Source: Apostichopus californicus
Taxonomy: Eukaryota > Echinodermata > Holothuroidea > Aspidochirotida > Stichopodidae
Direction of reading: 5' to 3'
Length of the DNA stretch: 35,180 nucleotides
NCBI GenBank assembly: GCA_020650975.1
Contig: JAIPMN010002455.1
Location: 1-35,180, forward strand
In this document: positions 11,812 to 22,575 of the stretch, in pieces
How positions within the stretch are numbered: position 1 is the first letter of the stretch
How the letters are laid out: each line of letters opens with the position of its first letter
Translations under genes and position numbers: made by a program
Notes under the pieces: model-generated
Seen by the model: only the letters and a program-made list of their open reading frames with translations
Told to the model about the DNA's origin: nothing
Databases searched by the model: none

Positions 11812-12424
11812 CTATATAACTATACCCAACTACTGTATACTATATGTATGACAAACCAACTACAGTATAAATGTATGACAACCCAACTACAGTATACTAT
11901 ATGTACATGACAACCCAACTACAGTATACTATATGTATGACAACCCAACTACAGTATACTATATGTATGACAACCCAACGACAGTATACTATATGTATGA
12001 CAACCCAACTTCAGTATACTATATGTATGACAACCCAACTACAGTATACTATATGTATGACATTCCAACTACAGTATACTATATGTATGACAACCCAACG
12101 ACAGTATACTATATGTATGACAACCCAACTACAGTATACTATATATGTATGACAACCCAACTACAGTATACTATACTGTATGTATGACAACCCAACGACA
12201 GTATACTATATGTATGACAACCCAACTTCAGTATACTATATGTATGACAACCCAACTACAGTATACTATATGTATGACAACCCAACTACAGTATATATGT
12301 ATGACAACCCAACTACAGTATACTATATGTATGACAACCCAACTACAGTATACTATATGTATGACAACCCAACTACAGTATACTATATGTATGACAACCC
12401 AACTACAGTATACTATATGTATGA
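11812..12424. repeat. 30-bp minisatellite, about 20 copies
   Basis: The unit includes ATGTATGACAACCCAACTAC followed by AGTATACTAT, and repeats at exactly 30 bp over much of the array. Point variants (CGACAG, CTTCAG) and a few length variants occur. Because 30 is a multiple of three, several frames are open on both strands; these are not genes. Confidence 0.95.
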
Positions 12425-12958
12425 CACAGTTCGTTGGGAAGAACAACCCCTCCAGATGGCTAAGAAATATCTTGTTCAGTTTTTGGAGATATATTTAAGT
12501 CTTGTCTGCAGGGATATGTCATTTTTTGTAAAATCTATGATATCATATAGTACTACTAGAATCTACAGTATACATACTATATGTATGACAGCCCAACTAC
12601 AGTATACTATATGTATGACACAGTTCGTTGGGAAGAACAACCCCTCCAGATGGCTAAGAAATATCTTGTTCAGTTTTTGGAGATATATTTAAGTCTTGTC
12701 TGCAGGGATCTGTCATTTTTTGTAAAATCTATGATATCATATAGTACCACTAGAATCTACAGTATACATACTATATGTATGACAGCCCAACTACAGTATA
12801 CTATATGTATGACACAGTTCGTTGGGAAGAACAACCCCTCCAGATGGCTAAGAAATATCTTGTTCAGTTTTTGGAGATATATTTAAGTCTTGTCTGCAGG
12901 GATAGATCTGTCATTTTTTAGTAAAATCTATGATATCATATAGTACCACTAGAATCTA
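12425..12958. repeat. 194-bp higher-order repeat, 2.8 copies
   Basis: CACAGTTCGTTGGGAAGAAC starts at 12425, 12619 and 12813, an exact 194-bp period with very few differences. Each of the first two units ends with two 30-bp minisatellite units, so the array was made by amplifying the junction between unique sequence and the minisatellite edge. The third copy has a few-base insertion and ends at the boundary with unique DNA. Confidence 0.95.
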
Positions 12959-13170
12959 AAACCTTGTATTTTCTCCTTTTTTCTTTTCATATTTTCAAGG
13001 TTATTTTCAATAACAACAATATTGACATCATTAGGTCAATCTTAAGATAATTTGTAAACCTGTAAGCATAATTTGTAAACCTCATCTTCATTTACAGAAA
13101 ATAAATGTAGTACTAATAAGTAAATAAAAACATTAAAACATAAAAGCACATGTGACTTTATGATGTTCTT

Positions 13171-13400
13171 TTTAGACTTGATCAAGTCTTCAGCCTTGTG
13201 TGTGAAGAAAGAGGACATATTTTAAAACCTGTTGTATCTCCGAAATGGAGTAAGACTTTTCTTAGTTTATTCAGGAAAGTTGTTCATGATAGTTACCAGT
13301 CCTCTATCAAATAGACATTTAATGATAGTTGGGTTTGTGTCCCCTGTTTAAAGCTGTAAGATAGTTTGTGGCAGACGCTCCTTGGAATAGTTGTTTATAA
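13171..13400 (-). repeat. Dispersed repeat pair, decayed copy
   Basis: Starts TTTAGACTTGATCAAGTCTT, which contains a perfect 16-bp palindrome, and stays similar to 15711-15925 for roughly 200 bp. On the minus strand both copies end in the residues KAEDLIKSK; this copy has several stops upstream of that. Confidence 0.65.
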
Positions 13401-14807
13401 ACTGGTATCTTAAAGCAGCTCTTTTTGTACTTGATTCGTTGATTTCTCACAATTTCACCAGAAAATGGATTGGATATTGCCAAAATCAGAAGAGATCATA
13501 TTAGACCTAGAAGTCTGTAGATTTTTATCAAAATGTGGAAACTGAAAGTCCATTAATAGTAAGTAATTATATAGAGTACATAATTTTGATCTCAAAGTTT
13601 TGCAAACGTCCTGTTTTACGTTGTCTAGTGTTGTTTATCACATAAGAACAGGAAAAGAGAAAAGGATATTTGTATTGAAGATTTCCCGCTCAGTTACAAG
13701 TGTCCTGGCATTGTCTGATAATATGAGTCTAAGTGAGCATTCATAATGTGCACATAAAACTCGGTATTTAGATCTCATTGTTTCAAAACAAAAGCCATTC
13801 AGGGTGTAGTATCAAGTAACAGCTGGTAACCCCATTGTACAGGATATGAGATTGAAAGGCGAGATGTCCTTCATAACACTTGTTATGGAACATTTGTTCC
13901 AGTTACCTTCAAAAGTGAAACTTGAGTGGGAAGTGTTTGTAAACTGTTACAGTGTATGACTCTCACGCAACCACGTACTTGGATGTTAAAACATTAAAGT
14001 GTTTGTAGGTGCTTATTTTTCTCTTTCTAAATGCACTCTGACCAAGTGGGTTTAATGGTGAAAAACCGTTGCAATCGAAAAAAAAGATATTTGTTTTCTG
14101 TTGCCCTTATGGTGCAAACGATTTACCATAAAATCAAATTTCCCAGCCTTTAGTATGCATTTGTATGAAAAATTGTAGTGAGCAGTTTCTAGGTTAAGTG
14201 ACCGATTTCATTCTTACTGGTGATGTACATTTGCAAGTAATTTAGACCGTAGTGTAATGTACATGTACGCCTGTTGCTGACCTTGTGAATTCATAATGTA
14301 ATGTTCATAAGATAAGAGGATAATGTGAAGTTTGAAGACCCCACAAATGAGCACGGTCCCTAAATAAACCCTGCAAATCTCTCACAAATACCATACGCCT
14401 ACGTTCTGTTAACATATTCAGCAGTGTGTGCCAGACACAGTGAGGCTAGTTCACTAGGTATGGCACCAAGAGCTCAACACACCCGTGCTATTTATTAACT
14501 ACATGTGGTTAAATCTAGCAGATATAACATTGTATCACAATTGTTTACTTCACAAATTTTAATTACAAACTGTGGCAAAGATATCGAAACCTCAGGTCCT
14601 TCATTCAAGAAATGATTAACTTCTGTAATAGGTTATTTGTTTGTCCTTTTTTATACCTTGTATGTACATAATTTGTAATACTAATCTGTGTATACTTTAG
14701 ATAAGATTTATTTGTACAAGTATCAAAGTGGTTTGGATTTTCTGAATTGATGAGATTGCATTTGATGTTTGATATAACAATACTTTCTTTGTTGTTTTTA
14801 CCCAAAG
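13401..14807. other. Non-genic stretch upstream of exon A
   Basis: By exon phase this is intron. I looked for sulfatase DDLG and CxPSR coding motifs here and in the rest of 1-14807 and saw none. A pyrimidine-rich tract and AG precede exon A. Confidence 0.55.
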
Positions 14808-14933
14808 GTCTCGCCTCCAATCACCTGATCAGGGTAATCATCTATGTATCCTCGATAGCGTCCATGCCCCCTTCTGAAACCACCATCGCAGAGATGTTAA
14901 AGAATGAGGCCGGCTATGCAACAGGGTTAATAG
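14808..14933 (+). CDS. STS: Sulfatase exon A (first one visible)
   Basis: The exon begins after a pyrimidine-rich tract and AG at 14806-14807, and its first two bases complete a split codon. It ends in ATAG before GTACAG at 14934, leaving one base of a Gly codon. It encodes about 42 residues, opening GLASNHLIRV and including PPSETTIAEMLKNEAGY and ATGLIG. This matches the stretch of STS from RSGMAS to TALIGKWHLG, which directly follows the catalytic CxPSR and TGRY segment. Because it starts mid-protein in phase 1, at least one coding exon must lie upstream. The ATG at 14747 in the same frame lies before the acceptor and is not taken as a start. Identification rests on alignment from memory with the human family; the exon borders are seen directly. 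Confidence 0.87.
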
Positions 14934-17201
14934 GTACAGTTTTACAAACTAACAGAATATATGTTGACTTTTTGTTCCCCCTCTCCCCCCCCAAATCCAC
15001 CTAGACTTAAATGATTAAGTTGCATTTTTGATTGTGTGTGTCAACCTCTTAGTTGTAATCAAACAGTTGGCCTTTTTTTTTCTTTGGTTGTGTTTACTGC
15101 TTGTTATATTTTAGTTTTTCTTAGTTTAATATTCAACTTTTTATATCGTTAGATGAAGGTTGAAACCACATCGCTATTTCTGTAACTTGGTCTCTTTCAT
15201 CTGAACTCTCCCCTAGTTTTGTGTGATGTGGTGGTTAACCCTAACTTGGCCTATAGATGATACCATGGTGTGTTGATGTATTGATACTGCATGGAGTTGA
15301 CTAGAAATGAATATGTTGCACAATTGTGAGCCCTGTAAATGCCATTGGCCCTAAAGGAGATACAAATCAGGCCATCAGCTTTAACTTATTCAGTATGATC
15401 AAAAAGATCTTGCTCCGTTTGTGAGATATATATCCTAGTTGCAAAGTTGCCATTTTTGCTGTCATTTTGCCATTTTGCCAGATTTTAAAAGCAAATTGAC
15501 TTTCTCTTTATTTCTCTATTAATATTTCCCAAGGTGGAATATTTAACAGTTCTATTGAAAGTAGAACCGTTGGCATCATGTTAAGAGATTTAATATTTTT
15601 GATTACAGCATTTGCAAAACTCATCTCCGTTGTAGTGAATAATCCATAATAATAAAAACCAAACACAGTAACAAACTGAAGCATACATGTGCAGTTGGAT
15701 GATGTCATAATTTAGACTTGATCAAGTCTTCAGCCTTGTTTCTGTAGGAACATCTCCCAAATTGGAATAAGTTTTTTCTCAGCTGTTTGAGGAGGGATTC
15801 ATGACAGTCTTTCCTATCATGAAAAATAGACCAGTGATGATGGTTGGATGTGTCTTCCTTAACACAGCCCTGGTCGGATAGCTTTAGATGAATATTTAAG
15901 AGAAGCTTTCTGCAATTATTCAGCAAATTTGACTGAATCTACAGAATATTACCCAAACAAAGATTACCATTGTTTCAACGTAGACATCCTAATTGTATAT
16001 ATTGGTTAGTTTCCACCCCCACCCCACCCATTTCCATCCACAACCACTACTTCTCGCTGAAACTTGACTAAGCATGATAAATGGAAGGATTTTAATATTC
16101 GCTTGTTTGCTGTCGTAGGTTTAGTCTCTGTAATCAAAATTTCCATATATCACATATTTATAAACGAGCAATTGCGATACATTCTGGTGGTTACTGCTGA
16201 TATGAAATTGAATGTACTGTACCCTTGTCATTCCTAGAACCAGCCACGTAATTTAACATCTAGTTTAATATAAATTTTATTAACCTCATTGGAAGAATGG
16301 TTCACATGGCAACACAAGGCAAAAACTTGCGTTTATTAGGTCAACAAATTCAGACAATCAACACCATGGCATCAAATCAACAAGATTGCTGCGTTCCAGA
16401 GGTTTTGCCGGAAAGAATATGTGACATATCTGGTAGCTTTCCTGGTTTTTGCCGATTTCGGCTTTAATATTGTTGTCTGATTGTAAACATCTAAATGAGC
16501 CTGGCTTTTATCTGACAACTTAGTAATAGGACAGTGTGCGGTAATATTACTTCACCATGGTGTTAAGAGAACGTCTATTTTAAGGGTCAAGGGTTGTTAC
16601 GATCTCTTTGATTTGGCTTTCGATTTATCCTTCAACTACTTGATTTCACCCAATGATTTGATTTATTAGATTCTGTCAAAATGAAATCTAGATTTAATAC
16701 AATTTGTATTGAAAGCATTGAGAGTAGAACTAGTTTAAACAAATTTCCCTAACTTTGTGCATGCGTCAGAATTTACTGCATAATTCCAGTATTTATGTGG
16801 CTGAAATAAATCGTGAAAATGCTGATCAGAATGTAAAATTGATGTTTACCCTCTTGCGCTGTATAGATTTTAGCCGTTGCTATCGAGGCTGTGTTGATTA
16901 GAATTTAACCCTAACGTTTGAACTTGAAAGTTGGCTTTCAAGCATGGCAGCTACAGTACAGCATCTGTCAGTGTGCAGCTACATATGTATTCCACACCCA
17001 TTATGCCAAGTTATGATAGTAACCGTGGTTACCACACAAAAGTTACAGTACACCACAAAACGCAGAAGAAAGGCAGCTTTCTTCCTTTCTCAAATTTTTT
17101 TTTTGGGGCGATTCCTTCTCCTTCCTAGTTTGTGTTTGCGATTCCTTTTCGTTTCGTAGTCTGTGTTAAAGTAAGACAATTTTTACTCTCGATTTCAATA
17201 G
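14934..17201 (+). other. Sulfatase intron A-B
   Basis: 2268-bp intron, donor GTACAG and acceptor CAATAG. Apart from the dispersed repeat at 15711-15925 I see nothing bounded in it. Short open frames at 16931-17159 overlap the pyrimidine tract before exon B and are not exons. Confidence 0.8.
15711..15925 (-). repeat. Dispersed repeat pair, open-frame copy
   Basis: Sister of 13171-13400, sharing the palindrome AGACTTGATCAAGTCT. On the minus strand this copy keeps a 73-codon open frame (15926 to 15705) with protein-like content (HDRKDCHESLLKQLRKN). It may be the remnant of a transposon protein; no family recognised. It lies in the intron between exons A and B. Confidence 0.55.
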
Positions 17202-17885
17202 GTAAATGGCATCTTGGTACCAACTGCGAATCAGAGGACGCTTGCTCGGACCCCAACGGCCAAGGGTTTGACTACTTCTACGGACTGCCGCTGACAAACC
17301 TGAAAGATTGCGGACATGGCAGCGTATGGCAAGTCTGGAGAAGCACGGTGTACAGGGATATATTCCTAGCATTCTTCGCCGTCGTGGCAGGAGCTATCTA
17401 TCTCCGAATGAACGGATTCATCGGCAAGAACGGATTCCGGGTCATCGTCACCTTCGCGACCATATTAACGTTCAGCTTGTATTTCATGATGAAGACCATG
17501 GGCCTCATGAACTGCATACTGATGGAGAACAGGAAGGTTATAGAACAGCCGTTAAGTTACGATAATCTCAATCAGAGGTTGACGAGAAGGGCCATATCTT
17601 TCGTAGAGAGAAATCAAAACGAACCGTTCTTCCTAGTGATGTCGCACATTCAGGCCCACACTCAAATTTTCAGCTCAAAGCGCTTCATCGATAAGAGCGA
17701 CCACGGCGTCTATGGCGCCGCGGTGGAAGAGATAGACTGGAGCGTGGGGGAGTTGATGTTGGCCCTAAAGAAGCTAGGCTTGGAAAACAACACCTTGGTT
17801 TATTTGACATCTGACAACGGCGCCCATATAGAGGAGCGGTCGGATGACGGAATGCGAGAAGGAGGATGGAACGGGGTGTACAGGG
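17202..17885 (+). CDS. STS: Sulfatase exon B: substrate site and membrane hairpin
   Basis: This 684-bp exon starts after TTTCAATAG and completes the Gly of GKWHLG. It ends at the first G of a split Gly codon before the donor GTAGGT at 17886. It carries the catalytic Lys and His of GKWHLG, the family motif GFDYFYGLPLTNLKDC, two hydrophobic segments (near YRDIFLAFFAVVAGAIYL and FRVIVTFATILTFSLYF) separated by a short polar loop, QPLSYDNLNQRLT, the catalytic His in QAHTQIFSSKRF, HGVYGAAVEEIDWSVG and the metal-binding TSDNGAH. The hairpin between the Tyr-rich motif and the QPLSYDNL motif is diagnostic for STS-type rather than soluble lysosomal arylsulfatases. The residue after the metal Asp is Asn, as in most sulfatases, whereas human STS has Gln. 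Base composition is clearly more GC-rich than the flanking introns. Confidence 0.95.
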
Positions 17886-17920
17886 GTAGGTACAGAGGCA
17901 TCGATCCAGAATGGTTTATA

Positions 17921-17963
17921 TCTATATATTAACAATATTGGTAACAATAATATTGGTAACATG

Positions 17964-18000
<37 letters not shown>

Positions 18001-18505
18001 TAGTATTGGTAACATATATGTATCAATAATATTGGTAACATTGTATATATATCAATACTATTGATAACATTGTATATCAATAATATTGATAACATCGTAT
18101 ATATATATATCAATAATATTGATAACATGGCATATATATCAATAATATTGGTAACATTGTATATAACAATAATATTGGTGAAAATCGTATATATATATCA
18201 ATAATATTAGTAACATTGTATGTTTATCAGTAATATTGTTAACATTGTATATGTATCAATAATATTGATAACATGGTATATATATCAATAATATTGGTAA
18301 TATCGTATATATATCAATAATATTAGTAACATTGTATGTATATCAGTAATATTGGTAACATTGTATATGTACAGTATCAATAATATTGGTAATATCATAT
18401 ATCAATCATATTGATTACATCATATATATCAATAATATTGATAACATATATATATATAATATTGGTAACATCTTATATCAATAATATTGGTAACATTGAA
18501 TTTGC
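17921..18505. repeat. AT-rich minisatellite just after a splice donor
   Basis: About 20 units of 27-33 bp with core AATAATATTGGTAACATTGT and a variable (TA)n spacer, including a pure TA run at about 17966-17997. The array starts about 35-45 bp downstream of the exon B donor and fills the first 600 bp of the intron. Confidence 0.92.
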
Positions 18506-18780
18506 ATGGTCTTTTATACAGTCAACATCTTTAATTGTGCTGTATTGATAAAGCAAAAGCCCAATTACTCTGAAATTTCAAAAATCCATCCATCTGTATG
18601 GAAAATATCTGTATCAGTGTCCTGACTTCAGTACATGTCTACTGCTAAGAAATGTACTGTGATAAATTTCATAAAAATGATGTTACTTAAAGGCCCACTT
18701 TCAGTTTATCAATATTTTGTTTAGATGATACCAATCCACCTTATGTGTAAACAGAAGGTGAGATTTAATTGATGTTTCAT

Positions 18781-18932
18781 GTGGGAGTGGGGGGGGGGAG
18801 GGTGGAGCACTATATTTGACCAGAATAGAGAGCTAGGTTAGATAAGGAAGNNNNNNNNNNTGGGGTGGGGGGGGGGGGAGAGGGTGGAGCACTATATTTG
18901 ACCAGATTAGATAGTTTGGTTAGATAAGGAAG
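18781..18932. repeat. Local duplication split by an assembly gap
   Basis: A roughly 70-bp unit (G-run, then GGTGGAGCACTATATTTGAC and GGTTAGATAAGGAAG) is present at 18781-18850 and 18861-18932 with a few differences. Ten Ns at 18851-18860 sit exactly between them, so the true copy number is unknown. Confidence 0.85.
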
Positions 18933-20100
18933 TGCAGAAGTACAAAAGAGATAGGTAAGTATTATGCCATGTTTTCATTCAACTGCAAGAGTGTGTTCTT
19001 CTATCACAGAGAACTGCTAGACCTCAGAGAGTCTTATACTGTATTTTCAGTCGTCTATTTAAAACACAGTAATTGATGTTTTTAGAGTTACAGGGTTTCC
19101 CTGCATGTAGAATGTATTTTGTTGGTCTACTTGCGACATCACATTTATGAAGAGTTGATTACCTGGAAAGAAGCATTTTCGCATTAGGTAAAGCAGAGTC
19201 AAGTTTCAGAACAGAATGTGTACAAGGTGTAAAAAAAAGTCCTCAAGCAACAAAATGGATTGATTATTCAAAAAGTATTGTTTGCTGTTAGCAGGGTCCA
19301 TGAAAGACTAAAAATGCAGTCCAACCAATAACAAGAGAGTTAGAACCTCATTACTGCCTCAAGGAATTCCTCATTCCTCTTTATCATGTCTCTTACCCAG
19401 ATCAGCAGGAAAATACTTTCCTATTAAGTCTTTTTGTCGAATACAGCTCTTAAATAGAAACATTTTACAGATCTCCTGTAGACATAAGTCGGACTGAAGA
19501 AGGTTCAATAAACTCAATCGTTTTGGTTACTAGAATTAGCAGTGCTTCCTTTCCCACTTGCAAATTATGCTGTATTTTCGTGATTTTGGCCGTGGAAATT
19601 TTTCTCTGAAACGCTGCCCTGGTCATGATACAACAATGATAGCAGTGTTTGTGTCTGTTTTTTCAAGATTTTCTTGGTTTATACCTGTCTCCTCACAGCA
19701 TTAGCACTGTCACTCTACATTGTCTACAGTGAGTTGGTAGTTGTTTTAACACTGTACACCCTCGGGGACCTTAGCAACATGCTGTATTGTCTGGTAGAAA
19801 GTTATTTGCATGTGCATTCAAAGTGTGTTGCTTTCAAGTAATCATCAGCCTAGATGAACTAACATTCTATTGGGACATATGCTGTCACCCCAAGAGCATA
19901 TTACTGTATATACAACACACAAAGCAACAAAACAATAATTAACAAAAATAACTAAAGCATTAAAAACCAGTATGGTGAGTTTGTTCTCCTACTATGGTAA
20001 ATATAAAAATAATCACAGAAATACATGTCATCGCTTGTTTATTCCCTTCGTTGTACAGTATAAGTAATATCCAAACCAACTTTTCTTCTATACATGCTAT
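18933..20100 (+). other. Intron B-C, middle part
   Basis: No exon seen. It contains the fourth copy of the dispersed repeat family at 19682-19771. The rest is AT-rich single-copy-looking sequence. Confidence 0.6.
19682..19771 (+). repeat. Dispersed repeat family, copy 4
   Basis: Reads ACCTGTCTCCTCACAGC, ATTAGCACTGTC and then TTTTAACACTGTACACCCTC, in the same order as the copies at 6090, 7908 and 8497 (minus). It is the most diverged of the four and lacks the CCGGTCA end. Confidence 0.55.
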
Positions 20101-20116
20101 ATAACTTACTTTTTAA

Positions 20117-20590
20117 CTACATCTGCCACAATCTTTCAAATAAACTTCTCAACCATGAAAGGAAACGATTGGGTGCCTGTAAGCGTAATCTGTGAACTGA
20201 TGAAGCAAAGCACTCTAGATCTTTATTTGGTAATGAACTAAATGATGTGTATAGTGGCTCTCTCTTTCTGAGCATCCAATGTTTAAGATGAAACATAATT
20301 GAGGCCAGCATTTGTCGAGGCGGATGTAAAATGACATTATGTCCGTGAAACATTGCAGTCTTCATGCATCTGGAAGCGATTACACATTTAGTCAGTTCCA
20401 GTAGCATACTGAGGTGGAAAGGATCACCCTTTGTTCCAAAAATTTTCGTTGATTGACGAAACTGACCAATGAGAATCCTGGATCTAGTTTGATGGCCAAG
20501 TGTTGCATCATTAATCAAAATTGCCAGATGTTCCAGATTATTCCCAATGTCATGTAACATAGTTTCTGCTCTGTTTAACGCATGGCTACC
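20117..20590 (-). other. Unidentified minus-strand open frame in intron
   Basis: A 157-codon stop-free stretch on the strand opposite the sulfatase; the first ATG (20560) gives 147 residues. It is the longest non-repetitive, non-sulfatase frame in the window. Composition is protein-like and basic, with His, Arg and Leu rich stretches (for example MFHGHNVILHPPRQML, LQAPNRFLSWLRSLF). I do not recognise a family. A GTAAGT lies just after the stop codon on that strand, but no convincing acceptor lies upstream. It may be a retrocopy fragment, a transposon remnant or chance. Confidence 0.2.
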
Positions 20591-21159
20591 CTACCAAGGC
20601 TATGCACAACATAGTGTTTCGTCTATCAATCTACCAGACTTTTTAAAAATAGGCCAAAGATGGTTTAACGATTTTTACGTAACGACGAATAGGCATTGAT
20701 TCTGGCTCGAACATGTTCTACCATGGCAGTGTAATAATGTACTCTGTCTGTACATACAAATACATGTCTCCGTACATCTGTTTCTAAAACTGTTAGAGAC
20801 TAGGTACATTTAACCATTTAGCACGGGGCACATTTGCACATATTGGTTTTTGCTTAATTGTAACATCAAGTTTAGGTGACAAACTTTTCTCACAGCAATT
20901 AGGGTTGTTATTATTGCCAGAACATTCAAAGGTTTACAGTAATACTGTATGTGCATTGTGATAATGTCAAGCCAAACCCCTCCCTTTCCCCACCTCTCCT
21001 CCCCAACCTTCCCCCTTCAGCCCAGTTTATATTGTCTTCATTTTCTGTCTTGCAGAAGAACTTTATTTCTCATAAAACTATTCCAATCTTGTGTTAAGTT
21101 TCTAAGGATATGTATTGAAATAATATTCAAGCAATATTCTTCACTCTTTTCATTTTTAG

Positions 21160-21441
21160 GGGGTAAAACCAACACATACGAGGGTGGAATCCGTCTCCCG
21201 ACTATACTTCGTTTTCCTGGTGTGTTCGAACCTGGTTCAGAGGTGGATGAACCAACCCATATGGCAGACATGCTACCGACCGTGGCCAGTATGCTCGGCG
21301 TCCCAACCCCAGCCTCTAAAGTCTTAGACGGGAAGAACATTTTCCCCCTCCTGAAAGGGGAAGAGAAAATCACGCCTCATGAAATCATGTTTCACTACTG
21401 TGGCTCCTATGTACATTCAGCTAGGTACAGGCCACGAACAG
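21160..21441 (+). CDS. STS: Sulfatase exon C: GGK..EGGIR core
   Basis: This 282-bp exon is preceded by a strong pyrimidine tract ending CATTTTTAG. It begins with two bases completing a Gly codon and ends with one base of a split codon before GTAGGTCC at 21442. It encodes GGKTNTYEGGIRLPTILRFP, the conserved sulfatase segment with the active-site Lys (K273 here). It continues through DEPTHMADMLPTVASMLGV, LDGKNIFPLLKGEE and the family FHYC motif. The order and spacing match STS (GGK..WEGGIRVP, then DIFPTVAKLAG, then FHYC) closely. The open frame extends upstream to 20949, but that part is pyrimidine-tract translation and not exon. Confidence 0.95.
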
Positions 21442-22198
21442 GTAGGTCCAAACCCCCCCTGCGCTTGTCAACAGGGTAGAAAAAGTCGTTAGGTTTAACA
21501 TTTAATGAAATTCGCACCATAAACTACTGTATCTGTTAGCTACAGCCTAACATAACATTATACTCAACTTTTGGCCACTATACAGGGAAATAATTTAGCG
21601 TCCAAATATTGTGCAGCAGTTTGGAAGGCAGTTACGACTCTCTCTCTTATAAATTGCTACGGTTCCTGTGAATAGAAAATTGCTATGCAATGTTGCGTTT
21701 GTAAAGTTTTGCATATCATATTTACAGTGCGATACTCGATAGATTACTCCCTGCCAGACCAAGGTTTTGGGAATATACGTTACTGTGGACATGTGAAACA
21801 TTTGCTGCACAGGTTTGCACTGTAAGAAAACCACAACTTATCAAGTGGTCACTAACAGTATTATGGTTTGTTTTGTTCAAACGAGAGACATGTGCCACAG
21901 ATTTGACGGTACTCTTGAGATCGTCTGAGAGACCACTTAAATCTACAAATAGAGCACGATCCTATCCAAAGAGCACTTAAAAGCAATTTTTTTCATTCGG
22001 TCTGCACTTTTGACAGACAGACCGAGTAATAATATGCAATGCCGTTTTTCAAATATCATCCGTGGGTGGAAAATGAAAGGTCTTTATTGAATTTTTAGAA
22101 ATTTTTTAATTTAAGGGAAAGATTAGCTGAAAATTGTTAACTTCCAATTTGGCCGGTAGCATCATCTAAACACTGGCAACCCTGCGCTCTACAGTACC

Positions 22199-22500
22199 TC
22201 CAGGTCGCGCTTCAAAAGCACTCGTATTGACCGGTAAGAACAATTCCAAACCTCTATCCGATAGAAACATCATATTCATACTGCTCATACTGTCAATACA
22301 AGTGTCTGTATGAAGTGGGATTATGATAATACAGTAGAGAACACAATGTCCCAAGTCAGTGTTTACAGCCAGTGGGGAGAATTTTTTAATGCTTTGTAGC
22401 AATTTATTCAGTACTTTCAGGTCAGACTTCAAAGCACTCTTTACTGACACACAATTTCAAACCTTTTATCTAAATATATAGAAGAACATTCATAATGCTG
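22199..22500. repeat. Pair of about 90-bp diverged direct repeats
   Basis: Segments at about 22199-22290 and 22418-22500 share CAGGTC..CTTCAAA.GCACTC, then AATT.CAAACCT.T.TC and an ATTCATA.TGCT end. They lie in the last sulfatase intron and have no coding content. Confidence 0.5.
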
Positions 22501-22575
22501 GTAATAGTAGTATAAGTGCTTTGAAGCATGATATGAAAATATAATATAGAATAAAGGAAAAAATGACCCAACTGG

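Noticed and set aside
11871..12886. Long open frames on both strands (up to 170 codons) with MYDNPTTVYY-type repeats.
   Set aside because: They arise from a 30-bp minisatellite whose period is divisible by three, and the related 194-bp units. There are no start, splice or conservation signals.
16931..17159. Two overlapping frames just before exon B.
   Set aside because: They run into the pyrimidine-rich tract before the exon B acceptor and show no family motif.
19747..19760. TGTACACCCTCGGG reads CTPSG, close to the sulfatase CxPSR catalytic motif.
   Set aside because: It lies downstream of exon B, so the order is wrong. No sulfatase-like residues flank it, and the same stretch is part of the dispersed repeat family seen at 6090, 7908 and 8497.
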